The notes beneath the pieces are model-generated. The model saw only the letters and a program-made list of their open reading frames with translations. It ran no database searches and was not told where the DNA came from. DNA of 50,592 nt, taken from positions 1-50,592 of the forward strand of contig NZ_CAJUCP010000042.1 in the NCBI RefSeq assembly GCF_910585425.1. Reading direction: 5' to 3'. The position numbers and the translations under genes are program-made. Shown piece by piece: positions 42,699 through 49,689 of this stretch. Every line of letters starts with the position of its first letter. The stretch's first letter is position 1. Source of the DNA: an uncultured Acetatifactor sp. Its GTDB lineage: Bacteria; Bacillota; Clostridia; Lachnospirales; Lachnospiraceae.

Positions 42699-43160
42699 TC
42701 ATCCACCCAGCTTCCGGGCTTTCAGCCGCTCCGTCACCGCCTTGAAATAAGCCCTGGACACCATGGCTTTCTTTTTCGTCCCCGCGAACTCCATGACGCT
42801 GGAGGCCGTCAGGTTCCTGGTGATGGAATAGACGAAGTCCAGATTTACGATGGTGGACTTCGACACCCGCATGAAGCTCCCCGGCAGCAGCTCCTCCAGC
42901 TCGTAGAGCTTGTAGCCGCAGAAGAAGATCCTGTCCGCCGTGTGGGCCCGCAGCTCCCGGCCCTCCGTCTCGAAGAAATAGATTTCCTCCATGGGGACAT
43001 AGAATTCCGTCTCTCCGTTTTTCAGGGAAAGGCATCTTTTGGCGCTGCCCTGCTTGGATATGTAGTTCTGGAGCGCTATGACGGAATCGCTCAGTCCGGG
43101 GCACCGGATGATCACTTCCTCCTCCGGCATCCCCTCAAGGATTTCAATTTTTACCTTCAT
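42699..43160 (-). CDS. LytTR-domain DNA-binding regulator
   Basis: A 153-residue protein with a C-terminal LytTR domain: YVPMEEIYFFETEGRELRAH (about 57-76), then SFMRVSKSTIVNLDFVYSIT (about 103-122) and FAGTKKKAMVSRAYFKAVTE. There is no receiver domain, so it is not a standard two-component regulator. Family members bind pairs of direct repeats and often sit next to a membrane partner. ATG 43160 has AAAGGA six bases upstream; the longer reading from 43313 crosses the promoter. The next gene is the LiaF-like one, a likely target and partner. Confidence 0.9.
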   Translation of the reverse strand: MKVKIEILEGMPEEEVIIRCPGLSDSVIALQNYISKQGSAKRCLSLKNGETEFYVPMEEIYFFETEGRELRAHTADRIFFCGYKLYELEELLPGSFMRVSKSTIVNLDFVYSITRNLTASSVMEFAGTKKKAMVSRAYFKAVTERLKARKLGG

Positions 43161-43215
43161 GTGTTTTCCTTTACTGCTGCGGTGCGGTTCTGGCCCTGTT
43201 TTTTTCCATAGCCTT

Positions 43216-43243
43216 AGTATACAGGAAAACCGGAATCTGTAAA
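43216..43243 (-). promoter_or_regulatory. Predicted promoter of the LytTR-LiaF operon
   Basis: On the minus strand TTTACA (43243-43238), a 16-base spacer and TATACT (43221-43216). A palindrome AGGTA-N8-TACCT (43259-43276) lies about 16 bases upstream of the -35 and could be an autoregulatory site. Confidence 0.6.
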
Positions 43244-43288
43244 TGCTTTTTGCGCAAGAGGTAAATTTTGATACCTGAGATGTAGGAA

Positions 43289-43459
43289 TCAGCGGATGCT
43301 GTACTCCATCCACTCGTAGAGGAGCTTTGTCCCCTCTGTGATCTCCGGCGGCAGAAGCGCCCTGGCCACCAGCTTCAGCTCGTCGGATTCAATGTCCGTG
43401 CGCTTCAGGTTCGCGTAATCTCCCTCAATCGACACTACCACATATTCAAAACGGTTCAT
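43289..43459 (-). CDS. Small conserved-looking protein of 56 residues
   Basis: An ORF of 57 codons including the stop. It starts with ATG 43459, eight bases after a perfect AGGAGG, and begins MNRFEYVVVSIEGDYANLKR. It is acidic and has a hydrophobic strand (YVVVSI) followed by a helical charged segment (SDELKLVARALLPPEITEGT) and ends LLYEWMEYSIR. Codon use matches its GC-rich neighbours. It lies between the groEL terminator and the LytTR promoter on the same strand. I do not recognise a family; the strong ribosome site and protein-like composition argue that it is real. Confidence 0.7.
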   Translation of the reverse strand: MNRFEYVVVSIEGDYANLKRTDIESDELKLVARALLPPEITEGTKLLYEWMEYSIR

Positions 43460-43539
43460 TGCCTTGTCCTCCTGTCTGTTTTCCTATTATCTTACCATAA
43501 ATGGCATCCGTTTGGAATCCCCGAAGATGCGCCGGCGCG

Positions 43540-43591
43540 AAAAAGGGGCCATCGCTTTGGCAGGTTTCCCTCTGCCATCGCGCCGGCCCCT
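43540..43591 (-). terminator. groEL intrinsic terminator
   Basis: On the minus strand AGGGGCC (43591-43585) pairs with GGCCCCT, ending in TTTTT (43544-43540). An inner GGCA/TGCC stem helps. A competing stem GCCGGCGCG (43531-43539)/CGCGCCGGC (43579-43587) overlaps the same arm. Confidence 0.7.
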
Positions 43592-43645
43592 CCGGTGGTA
43601 TCTATTCTGTTGCTGTCATTCCCGTCTCAGTAAGCTTCCGGGCGA

Positions 43646-45271
43646 TTACATCATGCCGCCCATTCCGCCTGCGCCTGCGGGCATGGCGGGAGTCTCCTCC
43701 TTGATGTTGGCCACAACGCTCTCGGTGGTCAGCAGTGTGCTGGCAACGCTGGTAGCGTTCTGCAGGGCGCTTCTGGTCACCTTGGCGGGATCCAGGATGC
43801 CTGCGTCAACCATGTTCACATACTCCTCTTTCAGAACGTCGAAGCCCACGCCTGCATCGGACTCGCGCACCTTGTTGATGATGACGCTGCCCTCTAATCC
43901 GGCGTTCGCCGCGATGTGGTACAGAGGGGACTCCAGGGCTTTCAGCACGATGCCTGCACCTGTCTTCTCATCCCCTTCCAGGGTATCAGCCAGCTTGGCG
44001 ACTTCCTTGGCAGCATGGATATAAGCGGAACCGCCGCCGCAGATGATGCCTTCCTCCACGGCTGCCCTGGTGGCTGCCAGAGCGTCCTCCATGCGCAGCT
44101 TGGCTTCCTTCATCTCTGTCTCGGTGGCAGCGCCCACGCGGATGACGGCAACGCCGCCTGCCAGCTTGGCCAGCCTCTCCTGCAGCTTCTCCCTGTCGAA
44201 ATCGGAAGTGGTCTCCTCAATCTGCTTCTTGATCTGTGCGATGCGGGCCTGGATCTCATCCTTCTCGCCCTCGCCGTCCACGATGACGGTGTTCTCCTTC
44301 TGAACCTTCACGGACTTGGCATGGCCCAGCATATCCATGGTGGTATCCTTGAGCTCATAGCCCAGGTCGGAGCTGATGACAGTACCGCCAGTGAGGATGG
44401 CGATATCCTGCAGCATATCCTTCCTCCTGTCGCCGTAGCCGGGAGCCTTCACGGCCACTACGTTGAAGGTGCCGCGCAGCTTGTTCACGATCAATGTGGT
44501 CAGGGCCTCGCCCTCCACGTCCTCGGCGATGATCAGGAGCTTGGCGCCGGACTGTACGATCTGCTCCAGAACGGGCAGGATCTCCTGGATATTGGAAATC
44601 TTCTTATCCGTAATCAGGATGCAGGGATTCTCCAGGGTAGCTTCCATCTTGTCCATGTCCGTAGCCATATAAGCGGAGATATAGCCTCTGTCGAACTGCA
44701 TGCCTTCCACCAGGTCGAGCTCGGTCTGCATGGTCTTGGACTCCTCGATGGTGATGACGCCGTCCCCGCTGACCTTCTCCATGGCATCCGCTACCAGCTG
44801 TCCCACTTCGTCATCCCCTGCGGAGATGGCTGCAACCCTGGCGATGTGCTCCTTGCCGTTTACCTTTGCGCTCATCTTGGAGATGGCTTCCACGGCGCAC
44901 TCGGTGGCCTTCTTCATGCCCTTTCTCAGGATGATGGGGTTGGCGCCTGCTGCCAGGTTCTTGATGCCCGCGTTCACCATGGCCTGTGCCAGCACGGTAG
45001 CTGTGGTGGTGCCGTCGCCTGCCACGTCGTTGGTCTTGGTGGCAACTTCCTTCACAAGCTGTGCGCCCATGTTCTCGAAAGCGTCCGCCAGCTCGATCTC
45101 CTTGGCGATGGTGACGCCGTCATTTGTGATCAGGGGAGCGCCGAAGGATTTGTCCAGCACCACGTTCCTTCCCTTGGGTCCAAGGGTCACTCTCACGGTG
45201 TCGCTCAGCTGGTTGACGCCTGACTCTAATGCCGCACGGGCTTCCGCTCCGTATTTAATCTCTTTTGCCAT
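43646..45271 (-). CDS. groEL: Chaperonin GroEL (Hsp60)
   Basis: A 541-residue GroEL, normal length, from MAKEIKYGAEARAALESGV to the GGMGGMM tail that typifies chaperonins. The ATP-site block VAGDGTTTATVLAQAMV lies near 85-101. Fourteen subunits with GroES refold proteins in an ATP-driven chamber. ATG 45271 has GGAGG eleven bases upstream. It follows groES by 168 bp. No separate promoter stands out there, so it is read from the CIRCE-controlled promoter. Confidence 0.98.
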   Translation of the reverse strand: MAKEIKYGAEARAALESGVNQLSDTVRVTLGPKGRNVVLDKSFGAPLITNDGVTIAKEIELADAFENMGAQLVKEVATKTNDVAGDGTTTATVLAQAMVNAGIKNLAAGANPIILRKGMKKATECAVEAISKMSAKVNGKEHIARVAAISAGDDEVGQLVADAMEKVSGDGVITIEESKTMQTELDLVEGMQFDRGYISAYMATDMDKMEATLENPCILITDKKISNIQEILPVLEQIVQSGAKLLIIAEDVEGEALTTLIVNKLRGTFNVVAVKAPGYGDRRKDMLQDIAILTGGTVISSDLGYELKDTTMDMLGHAKSVKVQKENTVIVDGEGEKDEIQARIAQIKKQIEETTSDFDREKLQERLAKLAGGVAVIRVGAATETEMKEAKLRMEDALAATRAAVEEGIICGGGSAYIHAAKEVAKLADTLEGDEKTGAGIVLKALESPLYHIAANAGLEGSVIINKVRESDAGVGFDVLKEEYVNMVDAGILDPAKVTRSALQNATSVASTLLTTESVVANIKEETPAMPAGAGGMGGMM

Positions 45272-45439
45272 GATTCTTCATGCCTCCATTTTCTAAATGA
45301 TTTATTCTATGTCTGCTAAACTGATTATGCCTCTGCTCCTATGGCCCCGTCCGGGCCCCGGTTCCTCTGTCCCCGCACATCTTACGGCTCCGAAAGCCCG
45401 GGAGCTATCAGATCCGGTCCCTTTAAGTCCTGGATTTCC

Positions 45440-45727
45440 TTAGTTGTTTATAACTGCCAGGATATCGTTCTGCTTTACTACGATGAACTCTTCCTCGTCC
45501 AGCTTCACTTCGGTTCCGGCATACTTGGAGTAGATCACGTTGTCGCCGACCTTTACCTCCATCTTCACTTCCTTGCCGTCCACCATGCCGCCAGGGCCTA
45601 CCGCAACCACCTCTGCCTGCTGGGGCTTCTCCTTGCTCTGTCCGGGAAGGACGATGCCGGACTTCGTGGTCTCTTCCGCAACCAACTGCTTCAATACGAC
45701 TCTGTCACCTAAAGGTACTAATTTCAT
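45440..45727 (-). CDS. groES: Co-chaperonin GroES (Hsp10)
   Basis: A 95-residue GroES: MKLVPLGDRVVLKQLVAEET at the N terminus, a mobile loop ETTKSGIVLPGQSKEKP, and GDNVIYSKYAGTEVKLDEEE near the C terminus. It forms the seven-fold lid of GroEL. ATG 45727 has AGGAGG eight bases upstream; the longer reading would run into the CIRCE element. It is the first gene of groESL. Confidence 0.98.
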   Translation of the reverse strand: MKLVPLGDRVVLKQLVAEETTKSGIVLPGQSKEKPQQAEVVAVGPGGMVDGKEVKMEVKVGDNVIYSKYAGTEVKLDEEEFIVVKQNDILAVINN

Positions 45728-45765
45728 GGTAATTGCCTCCTGTTGTCTTCGTTTTCTTTTTCTTG

Positions 45766-45792
45766 TTAGCACTCATTTGGTTCGAGTGCTAA
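45766..45792. promoter_or_regulatory. CIRCE operator (HrcA binding site)
   Basis: TTAGCACTC (45766-45774), nine-base spacer, GAGTGCTAA (45784-45792): a perfect match to the CIRCE consensus. It lies 38 bp upstream of groES, between promoter and gene, so HrcA should repress groESL at normal temperature. Confidence 0.97.
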
Positions 45793-45804
45793 TCTCTGGA
45801 ACAT

Positions 45805-45833
45805 ATAATAGTTTTATATGGTAGTCTTTGCAA
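45805..45833 (-). promoter_or_regulatory. Predicted groESL promoter
   Basis: On the minus strand TTGCAA (45833-45828), a 17-base spacer and TATTAT (45810-45805), just upstream of CIRCE. Confidence 0.75.
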
Positions 45834-45971
45834 ATATATCCACGGATAAACAAATCCTTATTTCTCTCTGAATCTTTTGTTTCCTCTTATTTTCTTTCTT
45901 TTTCTCACTTTCCTGCATGCCGCCTGATTTAATATTTATTTTAGAAATCAGTCATTTTTTCCACCATTTTC

Positions 45972-45979
45972 GCCGATAT
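45972..45979 (+). promoter_or_regulatory. Sigma-D/sigma-28-like -10 element
   Basis: GCCGATAT is identical to the -10 consensus of flagellar-type sigma factors. The expected TAAA 15 bases upstream is not clear (CATT), so the call is tentative. It precedes the plus-strand ORF ending at 46288. Confidence 0.35.
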
Positions 45980-46024
45980 ATCTTATAAGAAAGAGACACT
46001 GTTGAAATATACATCCAAGGAGGG

Positions 46025-46288
46025 ATTAACGGAGCAAACGGAGTTGGAATTCAGAGCTATTTCAAAGTGTATCCGATTCAGATGGTATCCGGCGTGTCGA
46101 AGCCGAGAAGGGAAAGAGAGGGTTCCGGACAACGGCAGCCCCAGACTTCCCAGGTCTCTCCTTTTACCGCCACGCTGGAAAAGGCAGCGCAGGCAAGCGA
46201 GCCGACGGAATGCTATACTGTGACCTATGACAGGCGCAGCAGGCTCCAGACCTATTATTACTGCCAGTCCAGAGAGTATACCTTCTGA
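46025..46288 (+). CDS. Short ORF with no canonical start codon
   Basis: A plus-strand frame, open from the TAA at about 45986, ends at TGA 46288. From 46025 it reads INGANGVGIQSYFKVYPIQM and finishes TYYYCQSREYTF, protein-like and unlike a shadow frame. AAGGAGGG (46017-46024) lies directly before ATT 46025, too close to serve it, and no ATG, GTG or TTG is in frame before GTG 46067, which has no ribosome site. A promoter-like element (45972) precedes it and a strong terminator (46295-46328) follows seven bases after the stop, which supports a real transcription unit. It may use a rare start, may have lost its start by a small indel, or may be decaying. I recognise no family; the upstream 45834-45970 is T-rich with nothing else seen. 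Confidence 0.45.
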   Translation: MNGANGVGIQSYFKVYPIQMVSGVSKPRREREGSGQRQPQTSQVSPFTATLEKAAQASEPTECYTVTYDRRSRLQTYYYCQSREYTF

Positions 46289-46294
46289 GCGCGG

Positions 46295-46328
46295 AAAGGG
46301 ACATGGCCACAGGCCCTGTCCCTTTTTC
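46295..46328 (+). terminator. Intrinsic terminator of the plus-strand short ORF
   Basis: Stem AAAGGGACA-T-GGCC with GGCC-C-TGTCCCTTT and then TTC on the plus strand. The minus-strand reading has only three T, so it serves mainly the plus strand but may also limit the ABC permease transcript. Confidence 0.8.
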
Positions 46329-46369
46329 GTCCCGGCAGATATGCCGTTTCCATCCATTTCCTTAAGTCC

Positions 46370-48325
46370 TCAGTCCCGCACCACCGTCCGCCTGGCGATC
46401 AGGTAAGACGCCGTGTAGTACAACAGGTACAGCAGGGCCGTCACCCCCGCCACGATGCCCGTGATCAGCCACACCACTTCCGCGGAGGCCTCCATCCCCT
46501 CCATGCGCATCACATGGGCCCCAAAAGCGGCCACAGGAACGCTCAGAACCATGGGCAGGGCAAAGGGCGCGATGAAGAAGACAAAGGTCTGCCAGAACAG
46601 CGCCCTGGCCTGCTCCCGCTCCCCCATTCCCAGCCGGAACAGGATTTCGTACCGCCCCTTATCCTCCCCCAGGCCCGAGAGGGTCTTCAGCGCCAGGATG
46701 GCCATGGCCAGCAGCAGGAACACGGCCGACGCGAACAGCGCGCCCACCACCAGGATGGCCGACACGCCGTTCTCCTCCTGCCTGTGGTATTCCCGAATCT
46801 CGAACGCAAGCCTCCTGCCCGTCTGCCTGTTTTCGCCCGCCTGCGCAGAAAGCAGCCGCGACAGCTCCCTGTGCAGGCCGATTCCGTCGAACCTCTGCTT
46901 TTCCGTGAGATAAGCCCTGCTCTCTTCCACGCACTCCATATCCGCCACCGCCTCGTCCGGCACCACCACATAGAAATACAGATAGCTGATTTTCGGATAA
47001 TCCGTCCGGCAGCTATGGAACGTGTAGGATTTCCCCCCATGCTCCCAGACCATGTCCGACCAGTCCGGCTCCGCGGCCTCCCTGCTCGTGCACACGATCA
47101 TGAACTGCCCCTCCAGCGCCACCGGCTCTGCCCCCAAAGGAGCCATCAGCGCATTGAAGTCGCTGACCGGCATGAAGCTGTCATTGGGCGCCATCCGCTC
47201 CTCGTACCACCCGGTGCGGCTGTAGAACTCCTGTTCTCCGGTCTCAAAAGTGTGCCACAGGACCTTTCTCCGGATTCCCGCGTATTCCCGGATAAGGCTT
47301 TCCGCCAGCTCCACTTCGCTCTCCCGGTCGTTACTGTCGGAATAATACATGACGTCATAGGGCCACGCCGCATGCAGCGCCTCCTCCTGGCCCGCTTTCT
47401 GGATGAATGAGAAATTCGTCCCCGCCACGGCCAGGCTCATCAACAGCGCCAGGCACCCGAACATGACGGAATTGGCGCTGAGGTTTCCCGAGAGCTGGCG
47501 CAGCACGAAAGTGTTGGCCCCCCGGCTGCAGAATCCCGGACGGCGCAGCAGGAGGAAGACGACGCTTTTCGCGGCTCCCATATGGAACAGCATCACGCAG
47601 AGGATAAAGCCCGCCAGCAGATACTCCATGCTGTCCACTGTCCCGCCCCTTAAGGATATGTCCACGCTCCTCCAGAATCGGATGCCGCAGGCCGCCATCC
47701 CGCCAAGGGCCGCCACCGTCACCAGGAACCACAGGCCCGGGTGCTTCACCCGCTTCTCCACTTTCTTTTCCCCGTGGATCAGGTCATAGATTGCCGCCCT
47801 CCTCAGATAAATCCCGGAGGCCAGAGACGCCACCAGGAAAATCGCCGCCGTCAGCGCCACGGTGCGAAGCAGCCCCTCCAGGGAGTAAGGCGACATGGAA
47901 AACTCCATCTCCAAAAGCTTCATCATCACCGCCATCAGCCCCTGGAACAGGAATCCCCCTGCCAGAAGCCCTATCCCCAGGGCGATGCCGCAGATGACAA
48001 GGGTCTCCGCCAGAAACAGGCGCAGGATGTCCCGCCTGGTCATGCCCAGGGTCAGGTAGGTGCCGAATTCCCGCTTCCTGCGCTTCAGCAGAAAGGAAGT
48101 GGCGTAGCTGAGCACGAAAGCCACCACAAAGGAGATGGCCGCCACCAGGATTTTCAGAGCGGTCCCGGCGCCCTCCCCCCGGTCCGCGAAGGCCGCCAGC
48201 TCCCTGCTGTAGATGACATTATTGACGGCGAACAGCAATGCCACCGTGAGGGACACTGTCATAAAATAAATCAGATAGCTGCCCACCTGCCGCTTCACGT
48301 TCCGGATTGCAAGATTAAGATACAT
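46370..48325 (-). CDS. FtsX-like ABC transporter permease (BceB type)
   Basis: A 651-residue permease with about ten hydrophobic segments. Residues about 55-190 and 560-640 carry FtsX-like domains (FLLKRRKREFGTYLTLGMTR and the later GRYEILFRLGMGEREQARAL). A roughly 200-residue extracellular domain lies between (about 310-520), as in BceB/VraG-type peptide-antibiotic detoxifying permeases. ATG 48325 has GGAGG eight bases upstream and overlaps the ATPase gene by 11 bp. No BceRS-like two-component genes are in the window, so control must come from elsewhere. Substrate (for example a lipid-II-binding peptide) is inferred from family only. Confidence 0.9.
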   Translation of the reverse strand: MYLNLAIRNVKRQVGSYLIYFMTVSLTVALLFAVNNVIYSRELAAFADRGEGAGTALKILVAAISFVVAFVLSYATSFLLKRRKREFGTYLTLGMTRRDILRLFLAETLVICGIALGIGLLAGGFLFQGLMAVMMKLLEMEFSMSPYSLEGLLRTVALTAAIFLVASLASGIYLRRAAIYDLIHGEKKVEKRVKHPGLWFLVTVAALGGMAACGIRFWRSVDISLRGGTVDSMEYLLAGFILCVMLFHMGAAKSVVFLLLRRPGFCSRGANTFVLRQLSGNLSANSVMFGCLALLMSLAVAGTNFSFIQKAGQEEALHAAWPYDVMYYSDSNDRESEVELAESLIREYAGIRRKVLWHTFETGEQEFYSRTGWYEERMAPNDSFMPVSDFNALMAPLGAEPVALEGQFMIVCTSREAAEPDWSDMVWEHGGKSYTFHSCRTDYPKISYLYFYVVVPDEAVADMECVEESRAYLTEKQRFDGIGLHRELSRLLSAQAGENRQTGRRLAFEIREYHRQEENGVSAILVVGALFASAVFLLLAMAILALKTLSGLGEDKGRYEILFRLGMGEREQARALFWQTFVFFIAPFALPMVLSVPVAAFGAHVMRMEGMEASAEVVWLITGIVAGVTALLYLLYYTASYLIARRTVVRD

Positions 48326-49094
48326 CCGTCTCACCTCCCAGCGCCGCGGACACGGACCAGATTTCCCGGTACATCTCCTGTCTGCCCCTGTCTCCCCTGT
48401 GGATTTCGCTCCATATCTTCCCGTCCTTTAAAAACAGCACCCTGTCCGCATAGGAGCCCATGAGGGCGTCGTGGGTGACCATCAGGATGGTGGAGCCCAG
48501 GGAACGGTTCATCATCTGAAAGGTCTCCATCAGGTTCCTGGCGTTTGCCGAGTCCAGGGCTCCCGTGGGCTCATCGCCCAGAATCAATGCCGGGTTCGCG
48601 ATGAGGGCCCGGGCGCAGGCCGCCCGCTGGCGCTGCCCGCCGGAGAGCTCCCGGGGGAATTTGTCCAGCTGGTCCGCCACCCCCAGGGCCTGCGCCACCC
48701 GCTTCAGCTCCCCTGCGCTCTCCTGCGGGGGCAGCTTTTTCAGGTGCAGGGGCAGCACGATGTTCTCCCCGATCGTCAGTGTGTCCAGGAGATTGTACTC
48801 CTGAAAGATGAATCCCAGCCTGTCCCTGCGGAATGCGGAAAGGTCGTTCTCCCGCATCCCGTTGAGCCGCCTGCCCTCCACGCGGATTTCGCCACAGCTT
48901 ACCCTGTCGATTGTGGAGATCACGTTTAACAGGGTGCTCTTCCCGGAGCCGGACGCCCCCATGATGGCGGTGAACTCGCCCTTTTCCACATCGAAGGAGA
49001 TGCCGTCCAGGGCTTTCGTGACCACGGCTCCGCTGCCGTAGTATTTTGTCACATTTTCGATTTCCAGGATTTTTTCTTTGTCGTTTCTTTCCAT
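48315..49094 (-). CDS. ABC transporter ATP-binding protein (BceA/MacB type)
   Basis: A 259-residue ATPase. Walker A GASGSGKST (about 44-52), Q-loop FIFQEYNLLDTLT, signature LSGGQRQR (near 148-155), Walker B ALILGDEPTGALD and the H-loop VTHD are all present. It powers the FtsX-like permease encoded next, with which it overlaps by 11 bp. ATG 49094 has GAGGTG six bases upstream; the GTG at 49103 lies within that site. Order ATPase-permease is normal for BceAB modules. Confidence 0.95.
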   Translation of the reverse strand: MERNDKEKILEIENVTKYYGSGAVVTKALDGISFDVEKGEFTAIMGASGSGKSTLLNVISTIDRVSCGEIRVEGRRLNGMRENDLSAFRRDRLGFIFQEYNLLDTLTIGENIVLPLHLKKLPPQESAGELKRVAQALGVADQLDKFPRELSGGQRQRAACARALIANPALILGDEPTGALDSANARNLMETFQMMNRSLGSTILMVTHDALMGSYADRVLFLKDGKIWSEIHRGDRGRQEMYREIWSVSAALGGETDVS

Positions 49095-49209
49095 GTCTGT
49101 CACCTCTACGTCCTTATCTTACCACAGGACGGAGGGGTTTGTTCTAACGGAAATCCTGTTTTTTCTTACGGTTTTGTAAGCTGTATTTTCCCAGTGCATC
49201 AAATGCTAT

Positions 49210-49264
49210 ATAAACGGCATTTAATTCTTGCCAGCCGCATAGCATGGCAAGTCATGCCGTTTAT
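49210..49264. repeat. Nested inverted repeat upstream of hipBA
   Basis: Outer arms ATAAACGGCAT (49210-49220)/ATGCCGTTTAT (49254-49264) and inner arms CTTGCCA (49227-49233)/TGGCAAG (49245-49251), all perfect. The stretch lies between the ABC transporter and hipB starts (49095-49370), with no gene in it. It could be a terminator-like structure, an operator pair or a small element remnant. Confidence 0.7.
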
Positions 49265-49305
49265 CCGGTTTTTGAGCAAGATTTTATTGCTACATATATA
49301 TTAAC

Positions 49306-49352
49306 GTTTTTAATTATTTACATTTATGCCATATTAGTATATAATTAAAAAC
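49306..49352. promoter_or_regulatory. hipBA promoter bracketed by a 12-bp inverted repeat
   Basis: Plus-strand promoter TTTACA (49317-49322), 17-base spacer, TATAAT (49340-49345). GTTTTTAATTAT (49306-49317) and ATAATTAAAAAC (49341-49352) form a perfect inverted repeat that covers the edges of both promoter boxes. This is the geometry expected for autorepression by HipB. Confidence 0.75.
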
Positions 49353-49370
49353 ATAAAAGGAGATATTGCC

Positions 49371-49688
49371 ATGGGAAGAAAAGCAGTCGTGGTATTCCCT
49401 GCCACCCGGGATATCCTGGCAAAAATGGGGGAACAGATAAAACTGGCCAGGCTCCGCAGGAACCTGGCTGTGGAGCTGGTGTCAGAACGCGCCGATATCA
49501 GCCGTGCCACATTATGGAAAGTGGAAAAAGGCGACCCGTCCGTGGCAATCGGAATTTACGCCGCAGTCCTGCATGCACTGGGCGGCATGGATACAGATTT
49601 GCTCCTGGTGGCCAAAGATGACACCCTTGGCCGGACTCTGCAGGACCTGAACCTCCCCATACGGAGGCGCGCGCCGAAAGGAGATTGA
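49371..49688 (+). CDS. HipB-like XRE-family antitoxin/repressor
   Basis: A 105-residue helix-turn-helix protein. The XRE domain runs about 18-75: MGEQIKLARLRRNLAVELVS, then ERADISRATLWKVEKGDPSV with the recognition helix. The C-terminal tail (DDTLGRTLQDLNLPIRRRAP) resembles HipB tails. It should repress the hip promoter, alone or with HipA, and neutralise HipA. ATG 49371 has AAGGAG eight bases upstream. HipA starts one base after its stop codon. Confidence 0.88.
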   Translation: MGRKAVVVFPATRDILAKMGEQIKLARLRRNLAVELVSERADISRATLWKVEKGDPSVAIGIYAAVLHALGGMDTDLLLVAKDDTLGRTLQDLNLPIRRRAPKGD

Positions 49689-49689
49689 T

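Noticed and set aside
45272..45439. Separate groEL promoter in the groES-groEL gap
   Set aside because: No paired -35/-10 boxes of good quality; only small GC hairpins are present.
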